From Haloarcula sp. H-GB4 (GTDB taxonomy: Archaea > Halobacteriota > Halobacteria > Halobacteriales > Haloarculaceae): a DNA stretch of 64,000 bases. A program made the translations under genes and the position numbers. Every line of letters starts with the position of its first letter. The stretch's first letter is position 1. The stretch lies in contig NZ_JAVDDX010000002.1 of NCBI RefSeq assembly GCF_030848575.1, forward strand, positions 496,001-560,000, given 5' to 3'. The notes beneath the pieces are model-generated. The model was not told the DNA's origin and ran no database searches. It saw nothing but the letters and a program-made list of their open reading frames with translations. This document shows positions 51,707 to 61,007 of this stretch, one piece after another.

Positions 51707-53161
51707 GTGACATCACTCACTCTTGAACCGTTGACGTACGAGGACATCCCGTCGGAGCGCCGTCCGGGGGTACTGCAGGCGCTGGTCCCCGTACTCGGTG
51801 TCGTGCTGTTCCTCGGCATCGGATCGGGATATCTAAAGCTGGCCCCACACGGGCCGCTGCTCTGGAGCATCGTGCTGACTGGCGCAGTCGGCAAATACTG
51901 GCTCGGCTACTCGTGGGACGACCTCTACGAGGGTCTCGCGGACAGTCTACTAATGGGGCTACAGGCAATTCTCATCCTGTTCACCATCTACGGGCTCATC
52001 GCGACGTGGGTGAGCGCAGGGACCATCCCCGGGCTGATGTACTACGGGCTCTCCATACTGACGCCGGACGTGTTCCTGCCGGCGACGGCGCTGCTTGCGA
52101 TGGTCGTCGCGTTCTCCATTGGGTCATCGTGGACGACAGCCGGCACGCTCGGCGTGGCCTTCATCGGCATCGGCTCCGGTCTCGGTGTGCCAACGCCGAT
52201 GACTGCCGGTGCCATCCTCTCGGGTGCCTACGCGGGCGACAAGCAGTCGCCCCTCTCGGATACGACGAACCTCGCGGCCGCTGTGACGAACACCGACCTC
52301 TACGACCACATCCGGGCGATGCGCAACGGGACTGTGCTTGCGTTTGGCCTCTCAGTACTGCTCTACGCTGCGCTTGGACTGCGTGCCGTCGGTGAAATCC
52401 CGACCGGGCGTGTCGCCGAGATACAGGGTGCGCTTGCTGGGAGCTACGAACTCTCAGCGTTGGTGCTCCTTCCGCTCGTTGTCACCTTCGGGCTGGCGCT
52501 GTACGGAATCCCGGCGCTCCCGACACTCGTCGCCGGGGTCTTTGCCGGGGCCTTCACGACCATCTTCGTGCAGGGCCGGTCGTTCACTGCCGCCTGGACC
52601 GTCTTTCTCGACGGGACGGCCCCTGAAACGGGGACAGCGCTCGTGAACGACCTGTTGGCAAGTGGTGGTATCTCGGGGTCGGCATGGACGATTGCCGTCG
52701 TCGTCGCAGCCCTCAGTCTCGGTGGGCTGCTTGAACGGACCGGCGTCCTCGCCGTGCTCGCACACCATCTCGCGACCGCTGTCCGTGGCCAGCGCAGCTT
52801 GGTCATTGGGACCGGCATTTCGGCTATCTTCGTCAACGCCTTTTCGGCACAGCAGTACATGAGCATCGTCGTCCCCGGCCTCACGCTCCGGAACCTCTAT
52901 GACGAGTACGGTCTGTCCAGCGACGACCTCTCACAGGCTATCGAGTCCGCCGGAACCCCGACCGGCGCGCTCTTCCCGTGGCACGCCGGTGCCGTCTACA
53001 TGTCTGCGGTCTTCGGGGTTGGAACGCTTGCATACGCCCCGTACTACTTCTTCGCGTTCCTCTCGCCGTTGGTCCTGTTTGCGACGACGCTGTTCGGTGG
53101 GCGATACGACGGGTCCGAGCAGGCTGATTCGGTCACGTCATCCGCTGTCGCCGACGACTGA
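51707..53161 (+). CDS. NhaC-type Na+/H+ antiporter
   Basis: A 484-residue membrane protein with about 11-12 hydrophobic segments. Family blocks: AFSIGSSWTTAGTLGVAFIG, TAGAILSGAYAGDKQSPLSD, TNLAAAVTNTDLYDHIR, and near the end NAFSAQQYMSIVVPGLTLR and ESAGTPTGALFPWHAGAVY. It exchanges Na+ for H+ (or malate/lactate in some relatives). The GTG start (VTSLTLEPLTYED) is supported by the TATA box at 51672-51679. Single gene; convergent with the 112-residue gene that follows. Confidence 0.9.
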   Translation: MTSLTLEPLTYEDIPSERRPGVLQALVPVLGVVLFLGIGSGYLKLAPHGPLLWSIVLTGAVGKYWLGYSWDDLYEGLADSLLMGLQAILILFTIYGLIATWVSAGTIPGLMYYGLSILTPDVFLPATALLAMVVAFSIGSSWTTAGTLGVAFIGIGSGLGVPTPMTAGAILSGAYAGDKQSPLSDTTNLAAAVTNTDLYDHIRAMRNGTVLAFGLSVLLYAALGLRAVGEIPTGRVAEIQGALAGSYELSALVLLPLVVTFGLALYGIPALPTLVAGVFAGAFTTIFVQGRSFTAAWTVFLDGTAPETGTALVNDLLASGGISGSAWTIAVVVAALSLGGLLERTGVLAVLAHHLATAVRGQRSLVIGTGISAIFVNAFSAQQYMSIVVPGLTLRNLYDEYGLSSDDLSQAIESAGTPTGALFPWHAGAVYMSAVFGVGTLAYAPYYFFAFLSPLVLFATTLFGGRYDGSEQADSVTSSAVADD

Positions 53162-53221
53162 GTTCGGCTGCCTCTGGGCGATTGCTGTCACCGCATCATC
53201 CCCTCCAGAAGTGCTGCCGGC

Positions 53222-53560
53222 CTACACCCGTTCGACAGTGAGATCGTGGTTCTCACAGAACGTTTCGAGCCGCCGCCTGATCTTTCGAGCTTCCTCGGAT
53301 TCACGACCGCCCGCATTGGCTGTCAGTCCGTATCCACCGCCACCAGCGATGATCGTCACCTCGCAGGTTGTCTCGTTTATCGGCTCCATCACGGTCGTTG
53401 CCTGCACCTCGGTAAGTTCCATACGGTAGTGGTTCTCCGTGACCGCGACGACAAACCCGTTGCCGTCATACAGCTCGCGGTTCTCTTCGTCGATGTCATG
53501 GAACGCTCTGGGCAGCGTGCTTGCGTCCTCGCCACGGACCGTGAATTCGACCCGTTCCAT
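53222..53560 (-). CDS. Conserved haloarchaeal 112-residue protein
   Basis: Starts MERVEFTVRGEDASTLPRAF. It is an alternating beta/alpha protein: FVVAVTENHYRMELTEV, TTCEVTIIAGGGGYGL and a C-terminal helix SEEARKIRRRLETFCENHD. No family is named with confidence. The in-frame extension to 53689 is rejected, because TTCAAAAT (minus strand, near 53595) is a TATA box for ATG 53560. Function unknown. Confidence 0.75.
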   Translation of the reverse strand: MERVEFTVRGEDASTLPRAFHDIDEENRELYDGNGFVVAVTENHYRMELTEVQATTVMEPINETTCEVTIIAGGGGYGLTANAGGRESEEARKIRRRLETFCENHDLTVERV

Positions 53561-53708
53561 ACGAAGCCATGGCGTGGGCTGGGAGAAAGTGATTTTGAAC
53601 CGGGGGTAGCCATGGTTCTGACTGCGTTTTCTTGAGCCCACACCTGACTGTTTATGTCGCCACGGCTGACCAGACACGGTTTTAGGCATCGAACGTCAAG
53701 CGAGGGGT

Positions 53709-55427
53709 ATGACTGACCCCGAGACGCTCGACGTGACCATCGTCGACGGCTACGTCGACGAGCCCGCACACTTCGGGGTGCCGCCGTACATCTCGACGTA
53801 CCCGCGGTACGCTGCCGGCGCGCTCGTCGATGCCGGCGTCCCCCAAAAGCAAATAACGTATCACACTATCGACGAACTCCGGGAGGACAACGCGGTCTGG
53901 CGAGACATCGAGGACGCCGACCTCATGGTGTACGTCGGCGGCATGACCGTTCCCGGCAAGTACGTCGGCGGGACCCCGGCGGAGCCCGACGAAGTGCGCG
54001 AGCTGGCCTGGACGGCCAACGGGACCTCGATCATGGGCGGCCCGGTCCGCTTCGGCGTCGGCGAGGCCAACGAGGGTGCGAGCGAGACAGCCCGCGATGA
54101 CCTCGATTTCGACTTCCTCGCCATGGCGGACGTGGAGGCTGCGGTCTACGACCTCGTCGACTCCGGTCTGGAAGGGTTCAACGACCGGTACCGGGATATC
54201 GAGGAGGAGACACGCTGGGCACGTTCCGGCGCGTTCGTCGTCGAACAGCACCCGAACCACCCGGAGTACCTCATCTGCGAAATGGAGACCTCACGGGGCT
54301 GTCCGTACCGGTGTTCCTTCTGTACGGAGCCGATGTACGGCAACCCGGACTTCCGGCCGCCAGAAAGCGTCGTCGACGAGGTCGACGCCCTCTCGGACCG
54401 CGGTGTGAAGCACTTCCGGCTTGGCCGGCAGGCCGACATCCTCGCGTACGGCGGTGACGGCGAAGCGCCGAACCCCGACGCGCTCCGGCGGCTCTACGGC
54501 GGTATCCGCGATGTCGCGCCGGATTTGGAGACGCTACATCTCGACAACATGAATCCCATTACGGTTGTGAAGTGGCCCGAGAAGGCCCGCGAGGGGATTC
54601 GAATCATCGCCGAGCACAATACGCCCGGCGACACCGCCGCGTTTGGCCTGGAGTCGGCCGACCCGAACGTGATGAGCGACAACAACCTCAACGTCACCGC
54701 CGACCAGTGTTTCGAGGCGGTGAAAATCGTCAACGAGGTGGCCGGCTGGCGACCCGGAGGAGAGAAAGACACCGCTCCCAACTTCAGCGACGACGCCGCC
54801 CGCCGGCTTCCGAAGCTGCTGCCCGGCATCAATCTCGTCCACGGACTGAAAGGCGAGACGCGGGAGACCTTCGAACACAACAAGCGATTCCTCCAGCGGG
54901 TGTACGACGAGGGGCTGATGCTCCGGCGGGTGAACATCCGACAGGTGATGGCCTTTGAGGGGACCGACATGGCCGATACCGGCGCGGAGATTGCCAAGGA
55001 CCACAAGCAACTGTTCAAGCAGTACAAACAGGAGGTCCGGGAGACCATCGACAACCCGATGCTCCAGCGGGTCGCGCCGCCGGGGACAGTGCTGCCCGAT
55101 GTGCACCTGGAGTACCATCAGGACGGCAAGACCTTCGGCCGTCAGCTCGGAACCTACCCGCTCCTCGTGGGCATTCCGGGCGAGCGCGAACTCGGCAGTG
55201 TCGTCGATATTGCGGTCACCGATCACGGCTACCGGTCGGTTACCGGCGTCCCCTACCCGCTGGACCTCAACAGCGCATCGATGAACGAACTCACTGAGAT
55301 TCCCGGCATCGGCCGGAGCACTGCCGGTGACGTGGTGGTGAACAGACCCTACGAGTCGGTCAGGGACATCGACATCGCGTCCATCGAGCGATTCGCGACC
55401 ACCCAGTCGCAGGAAGGCGCTGACTAA
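53709..55427 (+). CDS. Radical SAM enzyme with C-terminal helix-hairpin-helix (COG1031)
   Basis: A 572-residue protein of three parts. The N-terminal 170 residues are a Rossmann-like domain like those of B12-binding or UPF0313 radical SAM proteins. The radical SAM core follows with cluster cysteines C198, C202, C205 (RGCPYRCSFCTEP), then RLGRQADILAYG and AAFGLESADPNVMSDNN. The C-terminus has a helix-hairpin-helix (SASMNELTEIPGIGRSTAGD, about 520-540), which usually binds DNA or RNA. COG1031 members are archaeal and uncharacterised; a nucleic acid modification role is inferred. Confidence 0.88.
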   Translation: MTDPETLDVTIVDGYVDEPAHFGVPPYISTYPRYAAGALVDAGVPQKQITYHTIDELREDNAVWRDIEDADLMVYVGGMTVPGKYVGGTPAEPDEVRELAWTANGTSIMGGPVRFGVGEANEGASETARDDLDFDFLAMADVEAAVYDLVDSGLEGFNDRYRDIEEETRWARSGAFVVEQHPNHPEYLICEMETSRGCPYRCSFCTEPMYGNPDFRPPESVVDEVDALSDRGVKHFRLGRQADILAYGGDGEAPNPDALRRLYGGIRDVAPDLETLHLDNMNPITVVKWPEKAREGIRIIAEHNTPGDTAAFGLESADPNVMSDNNLNVTADQCFEAVKIVNEVAGWRPGGEKDTAPNFSDDAARRLPKLLPGINLVHGLKGETRETFEHNKRFLQRVYDEGLMLRRVNIRQVMAFEGTDMADTGAEIAKDHKQLFKQYKQEVRETIDNPMLQRVAPPGTVLPDVHLEYHQDGKTFGRQLGTYPLLVGIPGERELGSVVDIAVTDHGYRSVTGVPYPLDLNSASMNELTEIPGIGRSTAGDVVVNRPYESVRDIDIASIERFATTQSQEGAD

Positions 55428-55495
55428 CGGCGACTCTGGTCCCATCAGCGCATCGAACGGAAAGTACTTTTCACTCCGGAGATGACCAAGAGCGT

Positions 55496-57313
55496 ATGAC
55501 TGCGGTCGAGGTGAGCGTCGTTCTCCCTGCCTACAACGAAGCAGACACCATCGAGCAGACAGTGTCGACAACACTCGAGACGCTCGCCTCGTTTCTCCCC
55601 GAAGACACGTATGAGGTCATCGTCGCAGAGGACGGCTGCTCGGACCGCACGCCCGAAATCGCGACCCAACTCGCGAACGAGGACAGCCGGGTCCGACACG
55701 TCCACAGCGACGACCGCCTCGGCCGCGGCGGCGCGTTAGAGTACGCCTTCGATCAGGCTGCCGGCGAGACCTTGGTATATTTCGATACGGATCTCGCGAC
55801 GGATATGTCGCATCTCGAAGAACTCGTCAACGCCATCCGCGTCGACGGCTACGACGTGGCGACGGGCTCACGGTGGATGCCCGAAAACCGAGCTGACCGG
55901 CCCGCAAAGCGTGGGATTCCGAGCTTCGGCTACAACACGCTCGTCCGGACGGTCCTCCGCTCGGACCTCAAAGATCACCAGTGCGGGTTCAAGGCTTTCG
56001 ACCGGCAGGCACTGGAAACGCTGTTGCCCCTCGTTCAGGACGAGCACTGGTTCTGGGACACGGAGCTACTCGTCAGGGCTCAGCGCAACGGCTACCGTGT
56101 AACGGAGTTCCCTGTGGACTGGACACCGAAGGGCGATTCGAAGGTCGACATTGTCCGGGACGTGTTCGGTATGGGGAGCCAGATACTCCGGACGTTCTGG
56201 GAACTGTCAATCAGCCCTAGGATCTCTCGGGAGGTATCGCTCGGTGCGGGCACAATGCTTGTCGTCATTGCCCTCCTGTTGATGACGCAGTATCTCGACC
56301 CCGACCGAGTTCTTGCGGAGATGGCGGGCGCAGCACCGGAAATCGTCGCGCTGAGCGCTGTCGTCTACGCCATCTCGTGGCCGGTCCGGGGCATCCGCTA
56401 CCGGGATATCCTCGTCTCGATGGAGTATCGGGAGCGATGGGGCTTCCTGACGGGCGCGATATTCATCAGCCAGACCGGGAACCTCGTGTTCCCGGCACGA
56501 GCCGGTGACGCGGTCCGGGCGTACGTGATCAAAGCCCGCCGTTCGATTCCGTATCCCTCCGGGTTCGCATCGCTGGCCGTTGAGCGGGTGTTCGACTTGT
56601 TGACGATAACGCTTCTCGCCGGCGTTGTCATGATCGGGCTGGCTGTAACGGGGTCAGCCGAGCAGTTGCTAACGGCGCTGACGGGCGATACCGTTGGCGG
56701 CGACGCAGCCAGCAGCGGACGGACCGCCGTGGCCGTGGCCGGTGGTGTCGGCCTTGCGGCCATCGGAGCGGTGGTGGCTATCGTCGCCAGTGCGCGGAGC
56801 GACCGGAACCTCGTTCGAGCGGTCATCGGCCGGCTGAGCAGCGACTCCTACGCCGACTACGTCGCCGGCGTTATCGAAGGGTTCGTCGGCGACGTACAGA
56901 CGGTGGCCGCGGACGGGTCGGCCTTCACCCGTGTCGGCATCGGAAGCCTCCTCATCTGGACGTTCGATGTCATAACGGCCCTGATCGTCTTCGCGGCTTT
57001 CGGCTACAGCCTGACGCCGTCGCTGGTCGCCGTCGGCTTCTTCGCGGTCAGCGTTGGGAACCTCGCAAAGGTCCTGCCGCTGACACCCGGCGGAGTCGGA
57101 CTCTACGAGGGCGCGTTCACCGTCATCGTCGCGTCGCTGACGCCGGTCGGCGTCGCCGCGGCCATTGGCGTCGCTATCGTCGACCACGCGGTCAAGAACG
57201 TCGTCACCATCATCGGCGGCGTCGCGTCGATGGCCTGGCTCAACGTTTCGCTGACGACGGCTGTCGAGGAGTCCCAGTCCGCCGAGGCTATCGAACCGGA
57301 AACAAACGACTAA
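55496..57313 (+). CDS. aglD: AglD-like GT2 glycosyltransferase fused to flippase-like membrane domain
   Basis: A 605-residue fusion. Residues 1-225 are a GT-A family 2 domain of the dolichol-phosphate glucose/mannose synthase kind: SVVLPAYNEADTIEQ (7-21), the metal motif FDTDLATD (96-103) and DHQCGFKAFDRQALETL. Residues about 240-590 hold some eight membrane helices of the UPF0104/LPG_synthase_TM type (for example LVFPARAGDAVRAYVIKARR and LPLTPGGVGLYEGAF). The layout and length match AglD of Haloferax, which charges dolichol phosphate with the last mannose of the S-layer N-glycan. TATA GTACTTTTC at 55461-55469. Orthology is likely, not proven. Confidence 0.87.
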   Translation: MTAVEVSVVLPAYNEADTIEQTVSTTLETLASFLPEDTYEVIVAEDGCSDRTPEIATQLANEDSRVRHVHSDDRLGRGGALEYAFDQAAGETLVYFDTDLATDMSHLEELVNAIRVDGYDVATGSRWMPENRADRPAKRGIPSFGYNTLVRTVLRSDLKDHQCGFKAFDRQALETLLPLVQDEHWFWDTELLVRAQRNGYRVTEFPVDWTPKGDSKVDIVRDVFGMGSQILRTFWELSISPRISREVSLGAGTMLVVIALLLMTQYLDPDRVLAEMAGAAPEIVALSAVVYAISWPVRGIRYRDILVSMEYRERWGFLTGAIFISQTGNLVFPARAGDAVRAYVIKARRSIPYPSGFASLAVERVFDLLTITLLAGVVMIGLAVTGSAEQLLTALTGDTVGGDAASSGRTAVAVAGGVGLAAIGAVVAIVASARSDRNLVRAVIGRLSSDSYADYVAGVIEGFVGDVQTVAADGSAFTRVGIGSLLIWTFDVITALIVFAAFGYSLTPSLVAVGFFAVSVGNLAKVLPLTPGGVGLYEGAFTVIVASLTPVGVAAAIGVAIVDHAVKNVVTIIGGVASMAWLNVSLTTAVEESQSAEAIEPETND

Positions 57314-57630
57314 TCGCAGTTCTGACGCGCCCTGCAACAGCACCCTGTGATTACGGGGTATATTTGGCAATAGGGAGTGACAGCAGAGGCGACACCGCCA
57401 GCCATTGCATGTGATTATAACCGGGTTGTGGGAACTCGCCATAAAATACCCGGCATCGATTATATGAATGGTCATGCGAGCGATGCACAAACGTGGGTTT
57501 CGTGACGTGTATCGGTGGTCTCCATGACAATACCGGAATGTTTTAATGACTTTCGTTCGAATACAGTGTTACCGACTGCCTCCGGGTTCTGTGATGTCTC
57601 CCACCCGGTGAGCACCCGCCTTCGCAACCA
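57314..57630. other. Gene-free AT-richer region before tfb
   Basis: 317 bases with no convincing gene. It holds several TATA-like patches (GGTATATTTGG near 57356, CCATAAAATACC near 57441, CGATTATATG near 57456) and TTTTAATG at 57541-57548, the likely tfb promoter with a leader of about 60 bases. Multiple candidate promoters suggest complex control of tfb. Confidence 0.5.
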
Positions 57631-58596
57631 ATGAGTGAACACACACGGACGCGACAGCAGCGTGAAGAACAGACGACGGAGTCGACGGAATCGGAGAGCA
57701 CAGCGTGCCCGGAGTGCAGTGGCTCGCTCGTTATCGACGACGAACACGGCGAAACAGTCTGTGAAGACTGTGGGCTGGTCGTCGAGTCCGACGAAATCGA
57801 CCGCGGCCCCGAGTGGCGCGCGTTCGACTCCAGCGAGAAAGACGAAAAGTCCCGCGTCGGCGCGCCGACGACGAACATGATGCACGACAAGGGGCTGTCG
57901 ACCAACATCGACTGGCGTGACAAGGACGCCTACGGGAACTCCCTGTCAGGCAAGCAGCGCCAGAAGATGCAGCGCCTGCGCAAGTGGAACGAGCGGTTCC
58001 GGACCCGCGACTCCAAGGAACGGAACCTCAAACAGGCCCTGGGTGAAATCGACCGGATGGCCTCCGCGCTCGGACTGCCCGAAAACGTCCGCGAGACGGC
58101 CAGCGTTATCTACCGCCGCGCACTCGATGAAGACCTGCTGCCCGGCCGCTCCATCGAGGGCGTCTCGACGGCCTCCGTCTACGCTGCCGCGCGTCAGGCC
58201 GGTGTCCCGCGCTCGCTCGACGAGATCACGGAGGTCTCCCGGGTCGAAAAGAGCGAAATCGCCCGCACCTACCGCTACGTCGTCCGCGAACTCTCGCTCG
58301 AAGTGCGCCCCGCCGACCCCGAGAGCTACGTGCCGCGCTTTGCCTCCTCGCTGGAACTGTCCGACGAGGCCGAACACCGCGCCCGCCAGCTCCTCCAGAA
58401 CGCCAAGGAGCAGGGCGTCCACTCCGGAAAGTCGCCGGTCGGTCTCGCCGCCGCTGCAGTGTACGCCGCCGCCCTGCTGACCAACGAGAAGACGACGCAG
58501 GCAGCCGTGTCTGAGGTCGCCGACATCTCCGAGGTCACTATCCGCAACCGGTACCACGAACTGCTGGAAGCCGAGCAGGACCTGCCTGTCGCGTAA
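57631..58596 (+). CDS. tfb: Transcription initiation factor B (TFB)
   Basis: A 321-residue TFIIB homologue that bridges TBP-DNA and RNA polymerase. The zinc ribbon has C26, C29, C44 and C47 (ACPECSG and VCEDCGLV), followed by the B-reader/linker EIDRGPEWRAFDSSEKDE. Two cyclin-like repeats follow (about 125-215 and 220-310): SVYAAARQAGVPRSLDEITE and AVYAAALLTNEKTTQAAVSE. The Lys-rich BRE-contact helix SEVTIRNRYHELL closes the fold. Haloarchaea carry several TFB paralogues; which one this is cannot be told here. Confidence 0.96.
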   Translation: MSEHTRTRQQREEQTTESTESESTACPECSGSLVIDDEHGETVCEDCGLVVESDEIDRGPEWRAFDSSEKDEKSRVGAPTTNMMHDKGLSTNIDWRDKDAYGNSLSGKQRQKMQRLRKWNERFRTRDSKERNLKQALGEIDRMASALGLPENVRETASVIYRRALDEDLLPGRSIEGVSTASVYAAARQAGVPRSLDEITEVSRVEKSEIARTYRYVVRELSLEVRPADPESYVPRFASSLELSDEAEHRARQLLQNAKEQGVHSGKSPVGLAAAAVYAAALLTNEKTTQAAVSEVADISEVTIRNRYHELLEAEQDLPVA

Positions 58597-58717
58597 GCTC
58601 GGTATTTGCGTCGCATCACTGTGAGGGCTGTTTTTGTCATCCGTTGTCACACGCAGAGCGTGTACTCCGTCGACCGATAACCACAAGACTAGAGTCATCT
58701 CATCCGCTGGGACCGGT

Positions 58718-59746
58718 ATGGAGACGACACACCGGGTTCGAACCGGTGACGCCCGCACACTCGAGTGTCCCGACGACAGCGTCGAACTGGTAGTCACGTC
58801 CCCTCCCTACCCGATGATCGAGATGTGGGACGACATCTTCACCGAACTGGACCCCGACATCGGAGCGGCGCTGGACAACGGAGACGGTGACCGGGCGTTC
58901 ACGATGATGCACGACGTACTCGATGCGGTGTGGGCGGAGATAGAGCGCGTGCTGGTTCCCGGCGGCATCGCCTGCATCAACGTCGGGGATGCGACGCGGT
59001 CTCTGGAGGATGGGTTTCGCTCCTATCCAAACCACGCAGAGATAACCGACCGGCTGACTGACCACGGACTACGCGCGCTGCCCGATATTCTCTGGCGGAA
59101 ACCGACCAACAGCGGCGCGAAATTCATGGGCTCGGGGATGGTGCCGCCGAACGCCTACCCGACGTTAGAACACGAACACATCCTCGTGTTCCGTAACGGG
59201 AAGCGCCGCCGCCTCGAACCGGGCGCAGACCATCGCTACGAGAGCGCCTATTTCTGGGAGGAGCGCAACGAGTGGTTCTCCGATCTCTGGGAACTGCCCG
59301 GCGAGACGCAGGATCTCGATGACGGGCTTCGGGACCGCTCGGGTGCCTTCCCGCTGACCGTGCCGTACCGACTCATCTCGATGTTCTCGGTGTACGGCGA
59401 TACCGTACTCGACCCATTCCTTGGGACCGGGACAACGACGCTGGCGGCGATGGTCGCTGGCCGGAACTCGGTGGGTGTGGACCGCGACCCGGACCTGTTG
59501 TCGGCGCTCAAGGAACGGGTCGCCACCGCCCCGGAGCGTTCTCGAACCATCGCTCAGGAACGTCTCGCCAGCCACCGCTCGTGGGTAGAGCAGCGGCGTG
59601 CTGACGGAAAGGAGCCGGGCTACGAGGCCGAGAAGTACGACTTTGCCGTCAACACGAAACAGGAACAACGGATCCAGTTCTACGCGGTCGACGCCGTTAC
59701 GGAGACCGATGACGGCTTCCGGGCCGTCCACGAGCCGGTCGAGTAA
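58718..59746 (+). CDS. zim: DNA methyltransferase, Zim-like (CTAG m4C)
   Basis: A 342-residue N4-cytosine/N6-adenine-type DNA methylase. Catalytic motif IV is VTSPPYP (26-32); Ser-Pro-Pro-Tyr is usual for m4C enzymes. The SAM-binding motif I is at the C-terminal side, DPFLGTGTTTLAAM (230-243), giving the beta-class order. It resembles the orphan CTAG methylase Zim (HVO_0794) of Haloferax, which also lies near aglD and aromatic biosynthesis genes. No restriction gene is adjacent. CTAG specificity is by homology. Confidence 0.85.
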   Translation: METTHRVRTGDARTLECPDDSVELVVTSPPYPMIEMWDDIFTELDPDIGAALDNGDGDRAFTMMHDVLDAVWAEIERVLVPGGIACINVGDATRSLEDGFRSYPNHAEITDRLTDHGLRALPDILWRKPTNSGAKFMGSGMVPPNAYPTLEHEHILVFRNGKRRRLEPGADHRYESAYFWEERNEWFSDLWELPGETQDLDDGLRDRSGAFPLTVPYRLISMFSVYGDTVLDPFLGTGTTTLAAMVAGRNSVGVDRDPDLLSALKERVATAPERSRTIAQERLASHRSWVEQRRADGKEPGYEAEKYDFAVNTKQEQRIQFYAVDAVTETDDGFRAVHEPVE

Positions 59747-59782
59747 GCGCGGCTTTTTGTGCGACTCCGTCGAAGCCGACCT

Positions 59783-60472
59783 ATGAACTTCGAGTCATTC
59801 ACCCTGCTCGCTGCCACCGACGACCTCGGGGTGGAGCCGGCCGCCCGCGCTGACGCCGACGGGTTGGAGCTACGGATGGACTTCGCTGACGAGCCGCTGG
59901 CACAGCTGGACGCCTACGACGGTGAACTTCCGGTACTCGTCACGAACCGGCCGACGTGGGAAGGCGGCGAGGCCGCCGACACCGCGGGTCGCCTCGACGT
60001 GCTCGAAACCGCGCTCGACCACGACGCCGTGACGGCTGTCGACCTCGAACTCGCAGCGCTGGAGGGAGCCGGCGACCACGACGCCGGCCGCGTCGCCGAC
60101 GTTGCCCGCGACCACGGAGCGTCCGTCGTCATCTCGACGCACAACTTCGAGTCGACACCTGACCGTGACGCGATCGTGAATCGACTCGAACGGGCCTGTG
60201 CTCGCGGTGACGTTGGGAAGATGGCGAGTACGGCTCAGTCGCCGGACGACGTACTGGCGATGCTCGGGGCAACCCGCGAACTGACTGCCGACGGCGAACA
60301 GGTCGCCACGATGTGTATGGGTGCGGCCGGTCGGCACTCCAGAGCCGTCGCCCCGCTGTACGGCTCCCGCATCGGCTACGCACCGGTCGACCCCGCTGAC
60401 GCGACCGCTCCGGGTCAGTACGACCTCGCGACGCTCCGGACGCTGGTCGGACAGCTACAGAGCGACGCCTGA
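59783..60472 (+). CDS. aroD: Type I 3-dehydroquinate dehydratase
   Basis: A 229-residue class I DHQ dehydratase, third step of the shikimate pathway. It forms a Schiff base through K146 in GKMAST, with catalytic H120 in VVISTHNFEST. The barrel start ADGLELRMDF supplies the substrate-binding Glu/Arg, and TMCMGAAGRHSRAVAPLYGS the C-terminal phosphate/carboxylate loop. ATG at 59783 preferred. It lies between zim and a DHQ synthase II gene, consistent with an aromatic amino acid neighbourhood. Confidence 0.93.
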   Translation: MNFESFTLLAATDDLGVEPAARADADGLELRMDFADEPLAQLDAYDGELPVLVTNRPTWEGGEAADTAGRLDVLETALDHDAVTAVDLELAALEGAGDHDAGRVADVARDHGASVVISTHNFESTPDRDAIVNRLERACARGDVGKMASTAQSPDDVLAMLGATRELTADGEQVATMCMGAAGRHSRAVAPLYGSRIGYAPVDPADATAPGQYDLATLRTLVGQLQSDA

Positions 60473-60555
60473 GCCAGTAGCTGCCGTCACGGGGCTTTCG
60501 TCCGGACAGTGATCCTTCGGAAGATATAGGGGTATGCGAGATAGATTCGCCGAGT

Positions 60556-60972
60556 ATGACTGACAAAGGACGCAAGCGGCCGCTGCTGGCCGTGGTGCTT
60601 GCGTTCATCTTCCCTGGGTTGGGCCACTTCTACCTCCGTAAGTGGGTACGGGGACTGCTGTGGCTCGGATTACTGTTCATGCTGTCTGTGGTGTTCGTCG
60701 CTACTGGCGCTATCGACCCAGTCACCCAGCTAAGCCTAGAGGCTATCTCATCGTCGTATCAGTCCAGACCTACCGAGGTGACAATCGGTTCGGTCGTGAT
60801 CACGACGCTCAACGTCGTCGACGCCTACTGGGTGGCAGTCAACGAGAACCAGACTCAAGAGGTCGAAGCTGGCATGACGTGTCCGAACTGCGGCAAGGAA
60901 CTCGACGAAGACATCGACTTCTGTCACTGGTGTACGACGCAATTGGAACCGATCGAGGCGGATCAGCAGTAA
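60556..60972 (+). CDS. Membrane protein with C-terminal zinc ribbon (DUF7575-like)
   Basis: A 138-residue protein. Helices at about 9-20 and 28-52 (RPLLAVVLAFIFPGLGHFYL, RGLLWLGLLFMLSVVFVAT) resemble a TM2-type hairpin, and a third weak hydrophobic stretch lies at about 77-92. The C-terminus is a zinc ribbon, CPNCGKELDEDIDFCHWC (cysteines about 110, 113, 124, 127). Similar proteins are widespread in haloarchaea (I recall DUF7575). Function unknown. Convergent with DHQ synthase II. Confidence 0.8.
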   Translation: MTDKGRKRPLLAVVLAFIFPGLGHFYLRKWVRGLLWLGLLFMLSVVFVATGAIDPVTQLSLEAISSSYQSRPTEVTIGSVVITTLNVVDAYWVAVNENQTQEVEAGMTCPNCGKELDEDIDFCHWCTTQLEPIEADQQ

Positions 60973-61007
60973 CCTTTGGGTTGCGGTCAGCCCCGAACTG
61001 AGTCGGC

